From Anaerolineaceae bacterium (lineage in GTDB: Bacteria; Chloroflexota; Anaerolineae; Anaerolineales; Anaerolineaceae), in NCBI GenBank assembly GCA_016841445.1, contig JAENZD010000001.1, positions 1-64,000 of the forward strand: a stretch of 64,000 nt of DNA. Direction: 5' to 3'. The notes beneath the pieces are model-generated. The model searched no databases, was not told the DNA's origin, and was given only the letters and a program-made list of their open reading frames with translations. Positions 56,180 to 64,000 of this stretch are shown one piece after another; position 1 is the stretch's first letter, and every line of letters starts with the position of its first letter. The position numbers were made by a program, and so were the translations under genes.

Positions 56180-57196
56180 TTACCCGATCTTTCCGCCGCT
56201 GGATTCTCTGATGGTCAGTTCAACAGGAAAGATAATTTCCTCAAAATCCGTTGATGGTTCCGGTTTTTCTTTGATGCGGGAAATGAGGATTTCAGTGGCT
56301 TTCTGGCCCATTTTATAAGCAGGCTGAGCCACATTGGTGAGAAAAGGTATCACTGTCAGGTTTTCTGGTATGCCGTCAAAGCTGCACACAGCAACATCCT
56401 GTGGCACCTTAATTCCAAGATTTCGAAGTTCAGCGAGAATACCAACCGAGATCAGGTTGTTGGCCGCAAAAATTGCAGTGGGCTTTGGTGAATTTTCTTT
56501 GGAAAAGATGGATTTTGTGAGATCAATACCACTTTGACGCGAAAACTTACCATAATAGCAATCAACAAATTTTGAGAGCCCGTGGTTTTCCATGGCGCGC
56601 TTGTAACCTTTGACTCGGTCCTGTGAAGTGGAAACCGCTTCTGGACCCGAGAACAGCGTGATGCGTCGGTGTCCCAAATCGATCAGGTGTTTTGTCAGCA
56701 GGTATGCACCGCCCTCAGAATCTCCTCGAACGATATCGACATTCTTGTTGGATACACAGCGGTCGATCACCACCAAAGGTGTTTTTTGGTCCTGGATCAG
56801 TTGAATTGAATTAGATCGGGTATCCGCTGGCACCAGGAGGATCCCATCAACCTGTTTTTGCAGCAAAAGTTTAACATATTTGCTCTCTTGATCAGAGGAT
56901 TCATCTGTGTTGCAGAAGATCACGTTATAGCCAGCATCACTGGCAGAATCTTCTACACCTCGGGCCATGAAATTAAAAAATGGGTTGGTGATATCTGTAA
57001 AAACCAGGGCAATGGTGTTGGTGCGCTTGGATTTTAAACTGCGCGCCAGAATATTGGGAACATAGCCTAGTTCATCAACAGCCTGGTTGACCCTGTTCCG
57101 GACCTTTTCGCTGACATACCCGGAATTGTTGATCACCCTGGACACAGTGATCGGTGCAACCCCTGCTTTTTTCGCAACATCATGGATGGTGGGCAT
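56180..57196 (-). CDS. LacI-family repressor
   Basis: The 338-residue repressor starts with the LacI helix-turn-helix and hinge (TIHDVAKKAGVAPITVSRVIN, then YVSEKVRNRVNQAVDELGYVPN). A sugar-binding core follows with VDGILLVPADTRSNS near 114-128. It is the first gene of the epimerase-kinase-isomerase operon and lies divergent from a sugar importer. Twin palindromes overlap both promoters, so it probably represses both sides and itself. The inducer should be the imported sugar or a product. Confidence 0.9.
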   Translation of the reverse strand: MPTIHDVAKKAGVAPITVSRVINNSGYVSEKVRNRVNQAVDELGYVPNILARSLKSKRTNTIALVFTDITNPFFNFMARGVEDSASDAGYNVIFCNTDESSDQESKYVKLLLQKQVDGILLVPADTRSNSIQLIQDQKTPLVVIDRCVSNKNVDIVRGDSEGGAYLLTKHLIDLGHRRITLFSGPEAVSTSQDRVKGYKRAMENHGLSKFVDCYYGKFSRQSGIDLTKSIFSKENSPKPTAIFAANNLISVGILAELRNLGIKVPQDVAVCSFDGIPENLTVIPFLTNVAQPAYKMGQKATEILISRIKEKPEPSTDFEEIIFPVELTIRESSGGKIG

Positions 57197-57245
57197 TCAC
57201 GTTCATCTTTCAAAAGACTAGAAGGATCGCCATTCGTTAAATTTG

Positions 57246-57287
57246 TGGTATCGATACCATATTATCATGTTTTAAAGGTCGTGTCAA
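57246..57287 (-). promoter_or_regulatory. Repressor-operon promoter with LacI operator
   Basis: On the minus strand TTGACA (57282-57287) and TAATAT (57259-57264) are 17 bases apart. The perfect palindrome TGGTATCGATACCA (57246-57259) starts at the -10 and covers the start site. Position and symmetry fit a LacI-family operator. The 57197-57552 gene-free stretch otherwise shows only the divergent promoter. Confidence 0.85.
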
Positions 57288-57445
57288 TATGACTTCGGTT
57301 AAAATTATTCGAACATATTTGAGAACGAGAGCAGCTAAATGTTAAATTTTTGCACTTTTGGCTTAACAGGCAGATAAAATGTGTTATAGTTAAAAATCCA
57401 TCAGTTAAAATCGTGTTTACTATTTATTAACAAAAAAAATAAAGA

Positions 57446-57488
57446 TTGACAAGATAAATTGATTATGATAATATGGTATCGATATCAT
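57446..57488 (+). promoter_or_regulatory. Importer promoter with LacI operator
   Basis: TTGACA (57446-57451) and TAATAT (57469-57474) are 17 bases apart. ATGGTATCGATATCAT (57473-57488) overlaps the -10 and start site and is the same palindrome with one changed base pair. The two promoters therefore share architecture and regulator. Confidence 0.85.
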
Positions 57489-57552
57489 ATATCATGGCTT
57501 TACCGAGCGCTTTAATTATTCGATCATAATCCAAGGACCGTAGGAAACACTC

Positions 57553-59073
57553 ATGGATGATATGCTCGTTCAAATGCAGGGTATCGATAAAACTTTTCCT
57601 GGCGTTCACGCGCTCAAGGGATGTGATTTTGATCTGAAACGCGGTGAAGTACACGCACTTGTGGGGGAAAATGGTGCTGGAAAATCGACCTTAATGAAAA
57701 TACTATCCGGGATTTACGATATGGATGCGGGACAGATCCTGTTAAAGGGTCAGCCTGTTAGCATCCCTAATCCGCACGCAGCCCAAAAAATGGGGATCAG
57801 CATGGTGCACCAGGAACTGAACCTGATGAACCATCTGACCGCTGCCCAAAACATTTTCATTGGACGTGAACCGCTCAACTTTTTCTTTCTCGATGAACAT
57901 GCGCTGAACCAGAACGCCGCGAAAATATTTGAGATGATGAACCTCGCAGTTCAGCCATGGATGAAAGTTGCTGATATGACCGTCGCCAAGCAGCAAATGG
58001 TTGAGATTGCCAAGGCGCTGTCTTTCAATTCCGAAGTCCTCATTTTTGATGAACCCAGTGCTGCTTTAACAGATGTTGAAATCAAGGAGCTTTTCCGAAT
58101 CATCCGGCAGTTGAAGGACAATGGAGTTGGGATCATCTACATCACACACCGGCTCGAGGAACTGTTTCAGATCTCTGACCGTGTAACTGTCTTACGTGAC
58201 GGTGCCTATGTCGATACGGTTAAGACTGAAGATGCAACCATTAACCAGATCATCAAGATGATGGTCGGGCGTGTGATCTATGAATCTGCCCCTGAAGTGC
58301 CGGAGGATCGTGGCCAGGATATTGTTCTTGAAGTCAGGAATCTCTCCAGTGATAATGTATTAAAGAATGTTAATTTTAATTTAAAGCGGGGTGAAATTCT
58401 CGGTTTCGCCGGGCTGGTTGGCGCTGGCCGTACAGAGACTGCCCGGGCGATTTTTGGTGCTGACCCCTATGATTCAGGTGAAATTTACATCAATGGCGAA
58501 AGGGTCAATATCAAGAACCCCAGTGACGCAGTCGCTCACAGTGTGGCGTACCTCTCAGAAGACAGGAAACGCTATGGATTATGCTTGGGTCTGGATGTTA
58601 AGAAAAACATCGTCATCACCATCTATGAAAAAGTTACGGCCTTTATTGGTTGGGTCCGAGAAAAATTTGTAGCAAGTATTGCCAGCAAGATCGTGGAGCA
58701 ATTATCGATTCGAACGCCAAGTTTGGATCAAAAGGTAAAAAATCTTTCTGGCGGCAACCAGCAAAAGCTCGTAATTGGAAAATGGCTGGCTAAAGATGCA
58801 GATATTATGATTTTTGATGAACCCACACGCGGGATTGATGTTGGTGCAAAACAGGAAATTTATTCCCTATTAAACGATCTTGCAGCCCAGGGAAAATCGA
58901 TTATCATGATTTCCTCGGAACTACCTGAGATCTTGCGCATGAGCCACCGAGTGGTAGTGATGTGTGAAGGGCGGGTGACAGGGGAGCTGGATTATACAGA
59001 AGCGAACCAGGAAAGCATTATGCAGTTAGCCACACAACGTAATGGCGGAAATTCGGTTCCAGTTAATGCTTAG
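57553..59073 (+). CDS. Sugar ABC transporter ATPase (RbsA/MglA type)
   Basis: The 506-residue protein has two fused cassettes. The first has GENGAGKSTLMK near 37-48, LIFDEPSAALTD near 163-174 and the switch His in IIYITHR. The second has GLVGAGRTE near 291, LSGGNQQKLVIGKWL near 399 and MIFDEPTRGIDVG near 420. It energises import through the downstream permease. AGGAAACACTC precedes the ATG. It lies behind the LacI operator. Confidence 0.9.
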   Translation: MDDMLVQMQGIDKTFPGVHALKGCDFDLKRGEVHALVGENGAGKSTLMKILSGIYDMDAGQILLKGQPVSIPNPHAAQKMGISMVHQELNLMNHLTAAQNIFIGREPLNFFFLDEHALNQNAAKIFEMMNLAVQPWMKVADMTVAKQQMVEIAKALSFNSEVLIFDEPSAALTDVEIKELFRIIRQLKDNGVGIIYITHRLEELFQISDRVTVLRDGAYVDTVKTEDATINQIIKMMVGRVIYESAPEVPEDRGQDIVLEVRNLSSDNVLKNVNFNLKRGEILGFAGLVGAGRTETARAIFGADPYDSGEIYINGERVNIKNPSDAVAHSVAYLSEDRKRYGLCLGLDVKKNIVITIYEKVTAFIGWVREKFVASIASKIVEQLSIRTPSLDQKVKNLSGGNQQKLVIGKWLAKDADIMIFDEPTRGIDVGAKQEIYSLLNDLAAQGKSIIMISSELPEILRMSHRVVVMCEGRVTGELDYTEANQESIMQLATQRNGGNSVPVNA

Positions 59074-59093
59074 AGGAATATGAAGGTGTTTTA

Positions 59094-60086
59094 ATGACAG
59101 ATACAGTTCTTACTAAAGAGAAAAGATCAAGAGCAGATGTTATCCAGCGTTTAGCCGCCTTTGGTGCTTTACTGCTGCTTATTGTCGCTTTTTCGATAGC
59201 CTCGCCGTACTTTTTTACCTTTGATAACATCGTAGGTATCCTGATCGCCACCGCTGTTAATGGCTTGCTGGCTATCGGTGTGACATTCATAATCATCACA
59301 GGAGGGATTGATCTCTCTGTCGGTACGGTTATGACCCTTTCATCGGTAATGGCTGCCGTATTCGTTAAGCGGTGGGGATTGCCGATTCCTTTAGGGATTT
59401 TAGCGGCGGTTTTAACCGGTACTATCGCAGGTTTCCTAAATGGCGTTATGATTTCCCGGATGAAGTTACCACCATTCATTGCGACCCTGGGTATGTTGAA
59501 CGTGGCTCGAGGGCTTTCTCTGGTGATTACACAGCTCTCACCGATCTATTTCCCACTGGAATCGGGTTGGAATAATATTGCCATGGGCTCGGTACTGGGA
59601 GCCATCATTCCCGGTTTTGATATCCCGAACGGTGTGCTGATCATGTTTGCTGCAGCCGCTGTTGCAGGATTGATCCTATCGAAAACAGTTATTGGCCGCT
59701 ACACCTTCGCGATTGGCAGCAATGAAGAGGCAGCGCGTTTATCCGGTGTGAATGTGGCAATTTGGAAGATGGCTATTTATGCGCTGGGCGGTATCTTTGT
59801 TGGTCTGGGTGGTGTGGTGATTGCAGCCCGTCTCAATTCGGCTCAGCCAGCGTTAGGTCTGGGGTATGAGCTTGACGCAATTGCTGCAGCAGTCATTGGC
59901 GGTGTTTCCCTCAGCGGTGGTGAAGGTACGATCCTGGGAACCATCATTGGTGCATTTATCATCAGTACGCTGACCAATGGTCTCCGCATCCTTTCGGTGC
60001 CGCAGGAATGGCAGATCGTCGTTACAGGTCTTATTATCATCTTATCTGTTTACCTTGATATAATCCGCCGGCGAGCAAAGGCGTAA
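59094..60086 (+). CDS. Sugar ABC transporter permease (RbsC type)
   Basis: The 330-residue inner-membrane subunit has about nine to ten helices. Family blocks are ITGGIDLSVGTVMTLSSVM near 65-83 and the coupling loop FAIGSNEEAARLSGVNVAIWKMAIYALGG near 205-233, then GGVSLSGGEGTILGTIIGAFI. A single permease gene means a homodimeric channel, unlike the rhamnose system. GAAGGTG precedes its ATG. Confidence 0.9.
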   Translation: MTDTVLTKEKRSRADVIQRLAAFGALLLLIVAFSIASPYFFTFDNIVGILIATAVNGLLAIGVTFIIITGGIDLSVGTVMTLSSVMAAVFVKRWGLPIPLGILAAVLTGTIAGFLNGVMISRMKLPPFIATLGMLNVARGLSLVITQLSPIYFPLESGWNNIAMGSVLGAIIPGFDIPNGVLIMFAAAAVAGLILSKTVIGRYTFAIGSNEEAARLSGVNVAIWKMAIYALGGIFVGLGGVVIAARLNSAQPALGLGYELDAIAAAVIGGVSLSGGEGTILGTIIGAFIISTLTNGLRILSVPQEWQIVVTGLIIILSVYLDIIRRRAKA

Positions 60087-60141
60087 GGCATTATTTATTG
60101 AAAATATGCGAACCTATAAAAACCTGGATGGTTTAATGTTG

Positions 60142-60152
60142 AAAGGAGGTGA
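60142..60152 (+). promoter_or_regulatory. Unpaired perfect SD upstream of receptor gene (candidate STAB-SD)
   Basis: AAAGGAGGTGA, identical to the copy before rhaS, lies 67 bases before the receptor ATG. No start codon is suitably placed after it. The receptor has its own AAGGAG next to its ATG. Confidence 0.55.
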
Positions 60153-60218
60153 GCAAGACAGAAAGATTGATTGTTTTGTTCCAACGGATAATTTAACCAA
60201 ACAAAATAAGGAGAAAAA

Positions 60219-61172
60219 ATGAAATCCCGAAAGTATTTGATTACTATCATTAGTTTGATTGTCGTCCTCGCCATGCTCGCAGCATGCGGCCCCAAGGAAG
60301 AGGAAGAAGTCTATATCCCTGTGATCTCAAAAGGCTTCCAACATGCCTTCTGGCTTGCTGTTGAAAAGGGTGCTGAGCAGGCTGCAGAAGAATTCGGTGT
60401 CCGCATCACCTTTGAAGGCCCCGAAACAGAAGCTATGGTTGATAAGCAGATGGATATGCTCCAGGCTGCCATCGATAAGAACCCAGCCGCGATTTGTTTT
60501 GCTGCTGTGGACTCTCAGGCTGCCATTCCTCTGCTTGAGGACGCACAAGAAAAAGGCATTCCGATCATCGCCTTTGACTCTGGTGTCGATAGCGATATTC
60601 CCCTGGCAACTGCAGCCACGGATAACGTTGCCGCAGCCGCTTTGGCAGCCGATAAAATGGCTGAATTGATCGGTGGCTCAGGTGAAGTTGCCATTATTGC
60701 GCATGACAACACCAGCCGGACCGGTATTGACCGTGTTGCAGGCTTCACCGATCGCATTGAATCTGAATATCCTGATATCACCATTGTTGATACGCAATAC
60801 GGTGGTGGGGATCAGCTGGAATCCACTAACCTAGCGAAAGCCATCATCCAGGCGAACCCGGATCTGAAAGGCTTCTTTGGTGCCAATGAAGGCTCCATTA
60901 TCGGTGTGCTCAACGCTGCCACAGAACTCGGACGTGAAGACCTCGTGATCATTGGTTATGACTCGGGTCAGCAGCAGATAGCAGCCATCCGCTCCGGTTT
61001 GGAAGCAGGCGCGATCACCCAGAACCCGATCGGCATTGGCTACGAATGTGTCAAAGCTGCTTATGAGGCTTACATGGGCGAAGAAATTCCCTCAGAGATC
61101 GATACCGGCTTCATGTGGTTTGATGCCTCCAACATCGATGATCCTGAAATTCAAGCAGTGCTGTACGAGTAG
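60219..61172 (+). CDS. Sugar ABC transporter substrate-binding lipoprotein
   Basis: The 317-residue receptor has a lipobox AMLAAC with Cys24, then an acidic stretch, then a type I periplasmic-binding fold of the RbsB kind (IPVISKGFQHAFWLAVEKGAEQAAEEFGV). ATAATDNVAAAALAADKMA and VIIGYDSGQQQIAAIRSG are typical hinge and C-terminal segments. The ligand is unknown; co-regulation with fucI and the epimerase suggests a fucose- or galactose-like hexose. A hairpin follows the gene. Confidence 0.88.
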   Translation: MKSRKYLITIISLIVVLAMLAACGPKEEEEVYIPVISKGFQHAFWLAVEKGAEQAAEEFGVRITFEGPETEAMVDKQMDMLQAAIDKNPAAICFAAVDSQAAIPLLEDAQEKGIPIIAFDSGVDSDIPLATAATDNVAAAALAADKMAELIGGSGEVAIIAHDNTSRTGIDRVAGFTDRIESEYPDITIVDTQYGGGDQLESTNLAKAIIQANPDLKGFFGANEGSIIGVLNAATELGREDLVIIGYDSGQQQIAAIRSGLEAGAITQNPIGIGYECVKAAYEAYMGEEIPSEIDTGFMWFDASNIDDPEIQAVLYE

Positions 61173-61208
61173 GAATAACACGTTTCTCTCAAATAGTTAA
61201 AGATCAAC

Positions 61209-61236
61209 AAGAGGCCGTCCGACAGGGCGGCCTCTT
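61209..61236 (+). terminator. Hairpin terminator after receptor gene
   Basis: AAGAGGCCGtCC and GGGCGGCCTCTT form a GC-rich stem around GACA, followed by TCACTTTCT. The weak T run suggests partial read-through to the kinase, or an mRNA 3' stabiliser. Confidence 0.75.
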
Positions 61237-61297
61237 TCACTTTCTAAAATGGTATAAAATAGGTAGAGACCTCTTATTGACATAAGGAGAATAACAC

Positions 61298-62233
61298 ATG
61301 ATCATCTGCTGTGGTGAAGCCCTGATTGATTTTATCCCAACGCCGGATGGCAGTACTTATCAGCCCTGCCCAGGCGGCTCAATACTCAATATCGCTGTCG
61401 GTTTGGGCCGGATGGCCGTCCCGGTGGGTTTTCTCTCGAGGTTATCCACAGATTTATTCGGGGATATCCTGGCAGACCAACTGCTTAAGAACAATGTGGA
61501 CTTGAATTACTGCCCAAGAGTCGAAGGCCAGACCACTCTGGCTTTTGTCAGCCTGGCAGAGGGTGAAAATGCTGAGCCGCAGTATGCCTTTTACACAGAA
61601 GGGGCAGTGGACCGGGAAATGACCGTGGATGACCTGCCAGGTCAATTGTCCGACGAGGTTCTTGCTTTGCATTTTGGTTCGATTTCGCTGGTTTTGGAAC
61701 CGGGTGCCAGTGCATTGGAAGTTTTAATGGAAAGGGAAAGCAGCAAGCGGGTGATCTCACTGGATCCCAACGTCCGACCGATTGTTATTACAGATTGGGA
61801 TGCCTACAGGCAGCGCTTCCTGAAATGGCTTTCACAGGTTGATATCCTCCGCTTGAGCCAGGTGGATTTGGATTGGCTCTATCCCGCCCAGGCTATTGCT
61901 GACCTCCTCCCAGGTTGGTTTGAGCTGGGCTTGAGCCTGGTGATCCTGACGCAAGGCGATTCCGGGGCGACTGCCTTCACAGCTAATGGCTCCCAAGTAT
62001 TTGTTCCTGCACCGAAGATAAAGGTGGAGGATACCGTTGGGGCAGGGGATACGTTCTTTTCGGCCGTGCTGACTTATTTGTATGAAAAAGACGTGCTAAC
62101 TGATCGAAGGAATATTCAGGCGATGGCAGAGTCAGACCTGCATGCTTGCCTGGATTTTGCAGTTAGGGCAGCCGCCATCAACTGCACGCGCAAAGGTGCA
62201 GATCCACCTTACCGCCATGAGATGGGGTTGTAA
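61298..62233 (+). CDS. PfkB-family sugar kinase (fructokinase type)
   Basis: The 311-residue kinase has the fructokinase start IICCGEALIDFIPTPDG, CPGGSILNIAVGLGRMAVPV near 28-47, and the anion-hole motif VEDTVGAGDTFFSAVL near 244-259. Substrates in this branch include fructose and other ketoses. Its place after the importer makes phosphorylation of an L-fuculose- or tagatose-like ketose by this kinase a reasonable guess. The hairpin upstream suggests lower expression than the importer. Confidence 0.82.
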   Translation: MIICCGEALIDFIPTPDGSTYQPCPGGSILNIAVGLGRMAVPVGFLSRLSTDLFGDILADQLLKNNVDLNYCPRVEGQTTLAFVSLAEGENAEPQYAFYTEGAVDREMTVDDLPGQLSDEVLALHFGSISLVLEPGASALEVLMERESSKRVISLDPNVRPIVITDWDAYRQRFLKWLSQVDILRLSQVDLDWLYPAQAIADLLPGWFELGLSLVILTQGDSGATAFTANGSQVFVPAPKIKVEDTVGAGDTFFSAVLTYLYEKDVLTDRRNIQAMAESDLHACLDFAVRAAAINCTRKGADPPYRHEMGL

Positions 62234-62257
62234 GGTTAAACCTGACCGCTTTTGCGA

Positions 62258-63199
62258 TCATATCGTTGGATTCAGGGCGTAGTAGATAATGAAAATGATG
62301 ATTGTCACGATCGTGTAGAGCGTCAGGGTATTATTGATGCTGTGAATTTCGTCTTCAAGGTCCTGGTTCATGAACAGTGTCAGGATGAAGGGGGGCGGCA
62401 GGATCAGCAGTGTGAAGACCCCAGCTTTAAACCCGGCGCCCAAACCCATTAATCCGCCAACAACGAAGCGGTTCAGGAGCAGCGCAACCGGGATTGTGAT
62501 GAGCAGGCGGATCAGGATCACCCTCGCAGAGTAAATAAATTCTTTCCTGTCCAATTTAATACCGTAACCGATCACTATCAGGATCAAGGGGATAGTCAGG
62601 CCGCCGAGGAGATCAACTGCGTTGAGCAAGCCGCTACCGAAGGGGATCTGATCAATCTTCCCCGGTATACCCAGGAAATTCAGTGCCAAACCCAGGGCGA
62701 TCGCAATGATCACTGGAGATGTTGCGAACATTTTAACCAGCTTAAGGGGATGGGTTTCTCCATCGCGCTTGCGCATCAGCAGCGCCATATATACAAACCA
62801 GATGAACGTCTCCTGGCCAAGATCGACCAGGGCAAATTTCCCGAGATGTTCAAGCCCATAAGCCGCGGCAAATAAGCTGACGCCAGTCATGCCATATTCG
62901 AAACCGGTGATCAAAAAGGGAAAGTATTCACCTTTGACCTTAAGCCAGCGGTGCAATACTGTTCCGATGATGTATAAAAATACGCAGAAGAAGAATATCA
63001 CCGGTACCAACCAGAAGTAACTTGCCTGGAGCTCCATGTTAAGGAAAGAGAGAAATAGCAGAGCAGGCAGCGCAAGATTAACCACCAGCTTTTTGATTTC
63101 GACCACTGTGTTCTGCGATATCAGGTTGATTTTTTGAAGCAGTTTTCCAACTAAAAGAAGGATGATAATAGGCAATATTCTGCTGATGATTTCAATCAT
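62258..63199 (-). CDS. AEC family transporter (auxin efflux carrier)
   Basis: The 313-residue membrane protein has about ten helices in two sets of five. The AEC pattern is visible: ILPIIILLLVGKLLQK at the start, VNLALPALLFLSF near 44-56, then a YGMTGVSLFAAAYG near 105-118. Such carriers export small organic acids or malate in some bacteria. It converges with the kinase gene and is not obviously part of the sugar system. Confidence 0.8.
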   Translation of the reverse strand: MIEIISRILPIIILLLVGKLLQKINLISQNTVVEIKKLVVNLALPALLFLSFLNMELQASYFWLVPVIFFFCVFLYIIGTVLHRWLKVKGEYFPFLITGFEYGMTGVSLFAAAYGLEHLGKFALVDLGQETFIWFVYMALLMRKRDGETHPLKLVKMFATSPVIIAIALGLALNFLGIPGKIDQIPFGSGLLNAVDLLGGLTIPLILIVIGYGIKLDRKEFIYSARVILIRLLITIPVALLLNRFVVGGLMGLGAGFKAGVFTLLILPPPFILTLFMNQDLEDEIHSINNTLTLYTIVTIIIFIIYYALNPTI

Positions 63200-63349
63200 A
63201 ATGCGCTCCCAAAACTATTTACGGACAAGTAAGACTAATGAAATTGTGTTCTAGATTATGAATGTATTGTAATCGAAAATGAATCAAGACCATCCTCATA
63301 AAGTTCTCGTTGAAGTTACTATTATTATGCAATCGCATGTTTGAATAGA

Positions 63350-63376
63350 CCCTCTCCCTTTTTGAAAGGGAGAGGG
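63350..63376. repeat. Dispersed hairpin element (CCCTCTCCC family)
   Basis: The perfect stem CCCTCTCCCTTT/AAAGGGAGAGGG has a 3-base loop. Together with TAGGGTGAGGG after it, this is the reverse-orientation relative of the CCTCACCCTGCCCTCTCCTT element in the repeats near 32325, so at least two loci carry it. Confidence 0.7.
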
Positions 63377-63428
63377 TAGGGTGAGGGATAAAGTTGTTAC
63401 TGAATAAGATATAGATCACCCAAGTTTT

Positions 63429-63623
63429 CTCCCCGTTCGCGCCGGTCTCCCGACTGAGCGCCTAAAGGAACTTAAGTTTGGATCCTTCGCTGGTGAGGAC
63501 ACCAGCGATAACCGAGTTACATTCAGCTTTATCTCCCCTGTCGCGCCGGTCTCCCGACCGAGCGCCTAAAGGAACTTAAGTTTGGATCCTTCGCTGGTTA
63601 GGGCACCAGCGAAAACGGAGTAA
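63429..63623 (+). repeat. Two tandem copies of a structured element upstream of rhaB
   Basis: About 91 bases are repeated with a 104-base period (63429-63519 and 63533-63623). Each copy can form GCGCCGGTC-TCCC-GACCGAGCGC, an AAGGA/TCCTT stem over AACTTAAGTT, and a CGCTGGT/ACCAGCG stem. The stems are kept while loops change (GAGGAC against TAGGGC), and one stem change is a wobble. The remaining 63200-63681 holds the hairpin above and possible -10 boxes. Confidence 0.75.
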
Positions 63624-63637
63624 GGTTATAATTTTAG

Positions 63638-63643
63638 TATAAT
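63638..63643 (+). promoter_or_regulatory. Possible -10 element for rhaB
   Basis: TATAAT lies 39 bases before the GTG start; another TATAAT is at 63627-63632. No good -35 box was found for either. Confidence 0.3.
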
Positions 63644-63681
63644 CATCTGGAACCAAAGATTGAAAATTTTAGGAGGTTGCA

Positions 63682-64000
63682 GTGGCGTCAGAAAAACAAT
63701 ACTTAGCGCTGGATCTTGGTGCGGAGAGCGGCCGGTGTATGTCCGGGGTCTTGTTGAATGGCAAGCTCGAACTTACAGAAGTTCATCGTTTTCCAACCGG
63801 CCCGATTTCTTTACCAACTGCCTATCCAGCGATAAACAATGATGAAGTCAGCCAGGTTTGGGATTTCCTGCGCTTCTGGCAGGAAGCCAAAACCAGCATT
63901 CAAGCCGCAGCGAAATTGGGAAAGATCACATCCATGGGTGTGGATACCTGGGGGGTGGATTTTGCCTTGCTGGATAAAAACGGTGGGCTGATCAGCCATC
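63682..64000 (+). CDS. rhaB: Rhamnulokinase, 5' part (runs off window)
   Basis: This is the first 106 residues of an FGGY-family sugar kinase. It starts at GTG after AGGAGGTTGC. The N-terminal phosphate motif LALDLGAESGR at 8-18 and SMGVDTWGVDFALLD near 86-100 closely resemble E. coli RhaB. It supplies the kinase missing from the rhamnose operon at 34844-49180. It is about 14.5 kb away and on the opposite strand. A reading frame starting at 63660 is in another frame and is incidental. Confidence 0.9.
   Translation, partial: MASEKQYLALDLGAESGRCMSGVLLNGKLELTEVHRFPTGPISLPTAYPAINNDEVSQVWDFLRFWQEAKTSIQAAAKLGKITSMGVDTWGVDFALLDKNGGLISH

Noticed and set aside
63429-63623. T-box or known riboswitch
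   Set aside because: I could not find the conserved T-box AGGGTGGNACCGCG or another recognisable aptamer core, so it is listed only as a structured repeat.

Overview
The window looks like chromosome of an anaerobic Chloroflexota bacterium, probably class Anaerolineae. This is inferred from protein character: a fused E1 alpha/beta dehydrogenase, a Mfd/3D-domain/RsmA block, an acetogen-type formate-THF ligase, LacI- and DeoR-controlled sugar ABC operons, and lipobox proteins with acidic linkers. No taxonomic search was possible. No prophage, insertion sequence, CRISPR array or tRNA gene was seen.

Layout. 1-530 is the 3' end of a 23S rRNA gene plus 5S rRNA. 745-1265 holds rpsU and infA. 1294-9888 carries housekeeping and membrane genes: a double GNAT protein, an AI-2E family permease, a GIN-domain membrane protein, a PfkB kinase, an orphan antitoxin-like gene, fhs and a lipoprotein. 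10135-16508 is an overlapping block pth-mfd-(DUF348/G5/3D cell-wall protein)-rsmA. 16552-32049 is mixed: a GT2 mannosyltransferase, an ABC-2 exporter, a ChbG deacetylase with a GPH sugar porter, a SulP permease, a membrane GDPD, rbsK, DegV, and an XRE regulator with a membrane partner. 32034-32510 is a tandem-repeat intergenic region. Two more sugar genes follow (Gfo/Idh/MocA and PfkB).

34752-49350 is one long minus-strand L-rhamnose operon. In transcription order it is: DeoR regulator, RhaT ATPase, two permeases, binding protein, RhaM mutarotase, RhaA isomerase, class II aldolase, an oversized MDR dehydrogenase, a SrlD-like SDR, fused E1, and E2. Sugar uptake through oxidation of the C3 products to acetyl-CoA may therefore be encoded in one unit. 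The matching rhamnulokinase (rhaB) is not in the operon; its 5' part starts at 63682 and runs off the window.

49429-62233 is the most unusual region. A LacI repressor gene lies between two divergent promoters, each overlapping a TGGTATCGATACCA-type palindrome. To the left, reading away from the repressor, are a GDP-mannose 3,5-epimerase-like enzyme with all four catalytic positions retained, a GHMP sugar kinase, a two-domain nucleotidyltransferase whose first domain has lost HxGH, an RbsD/FucU mutarotase, an L-fucose isomerase and a PHP-domain protein. To the right are a complete RbsA/C/B-type sugar importer and a PfkB kinase. A nucleotide-sugar activation module and a ketol-isomerase sharing a repressor and importer do not match any pathway I know. 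This is my best candidate for an undescribed system.

Both binding-protein genes (rhaS and the one at 60219) have the same exact AAAGGAGGTGA far upstream of their own ribosome binding sites and a stem-loop downstream. This suggests RNA-level stabilisation of the most abundant importer component.
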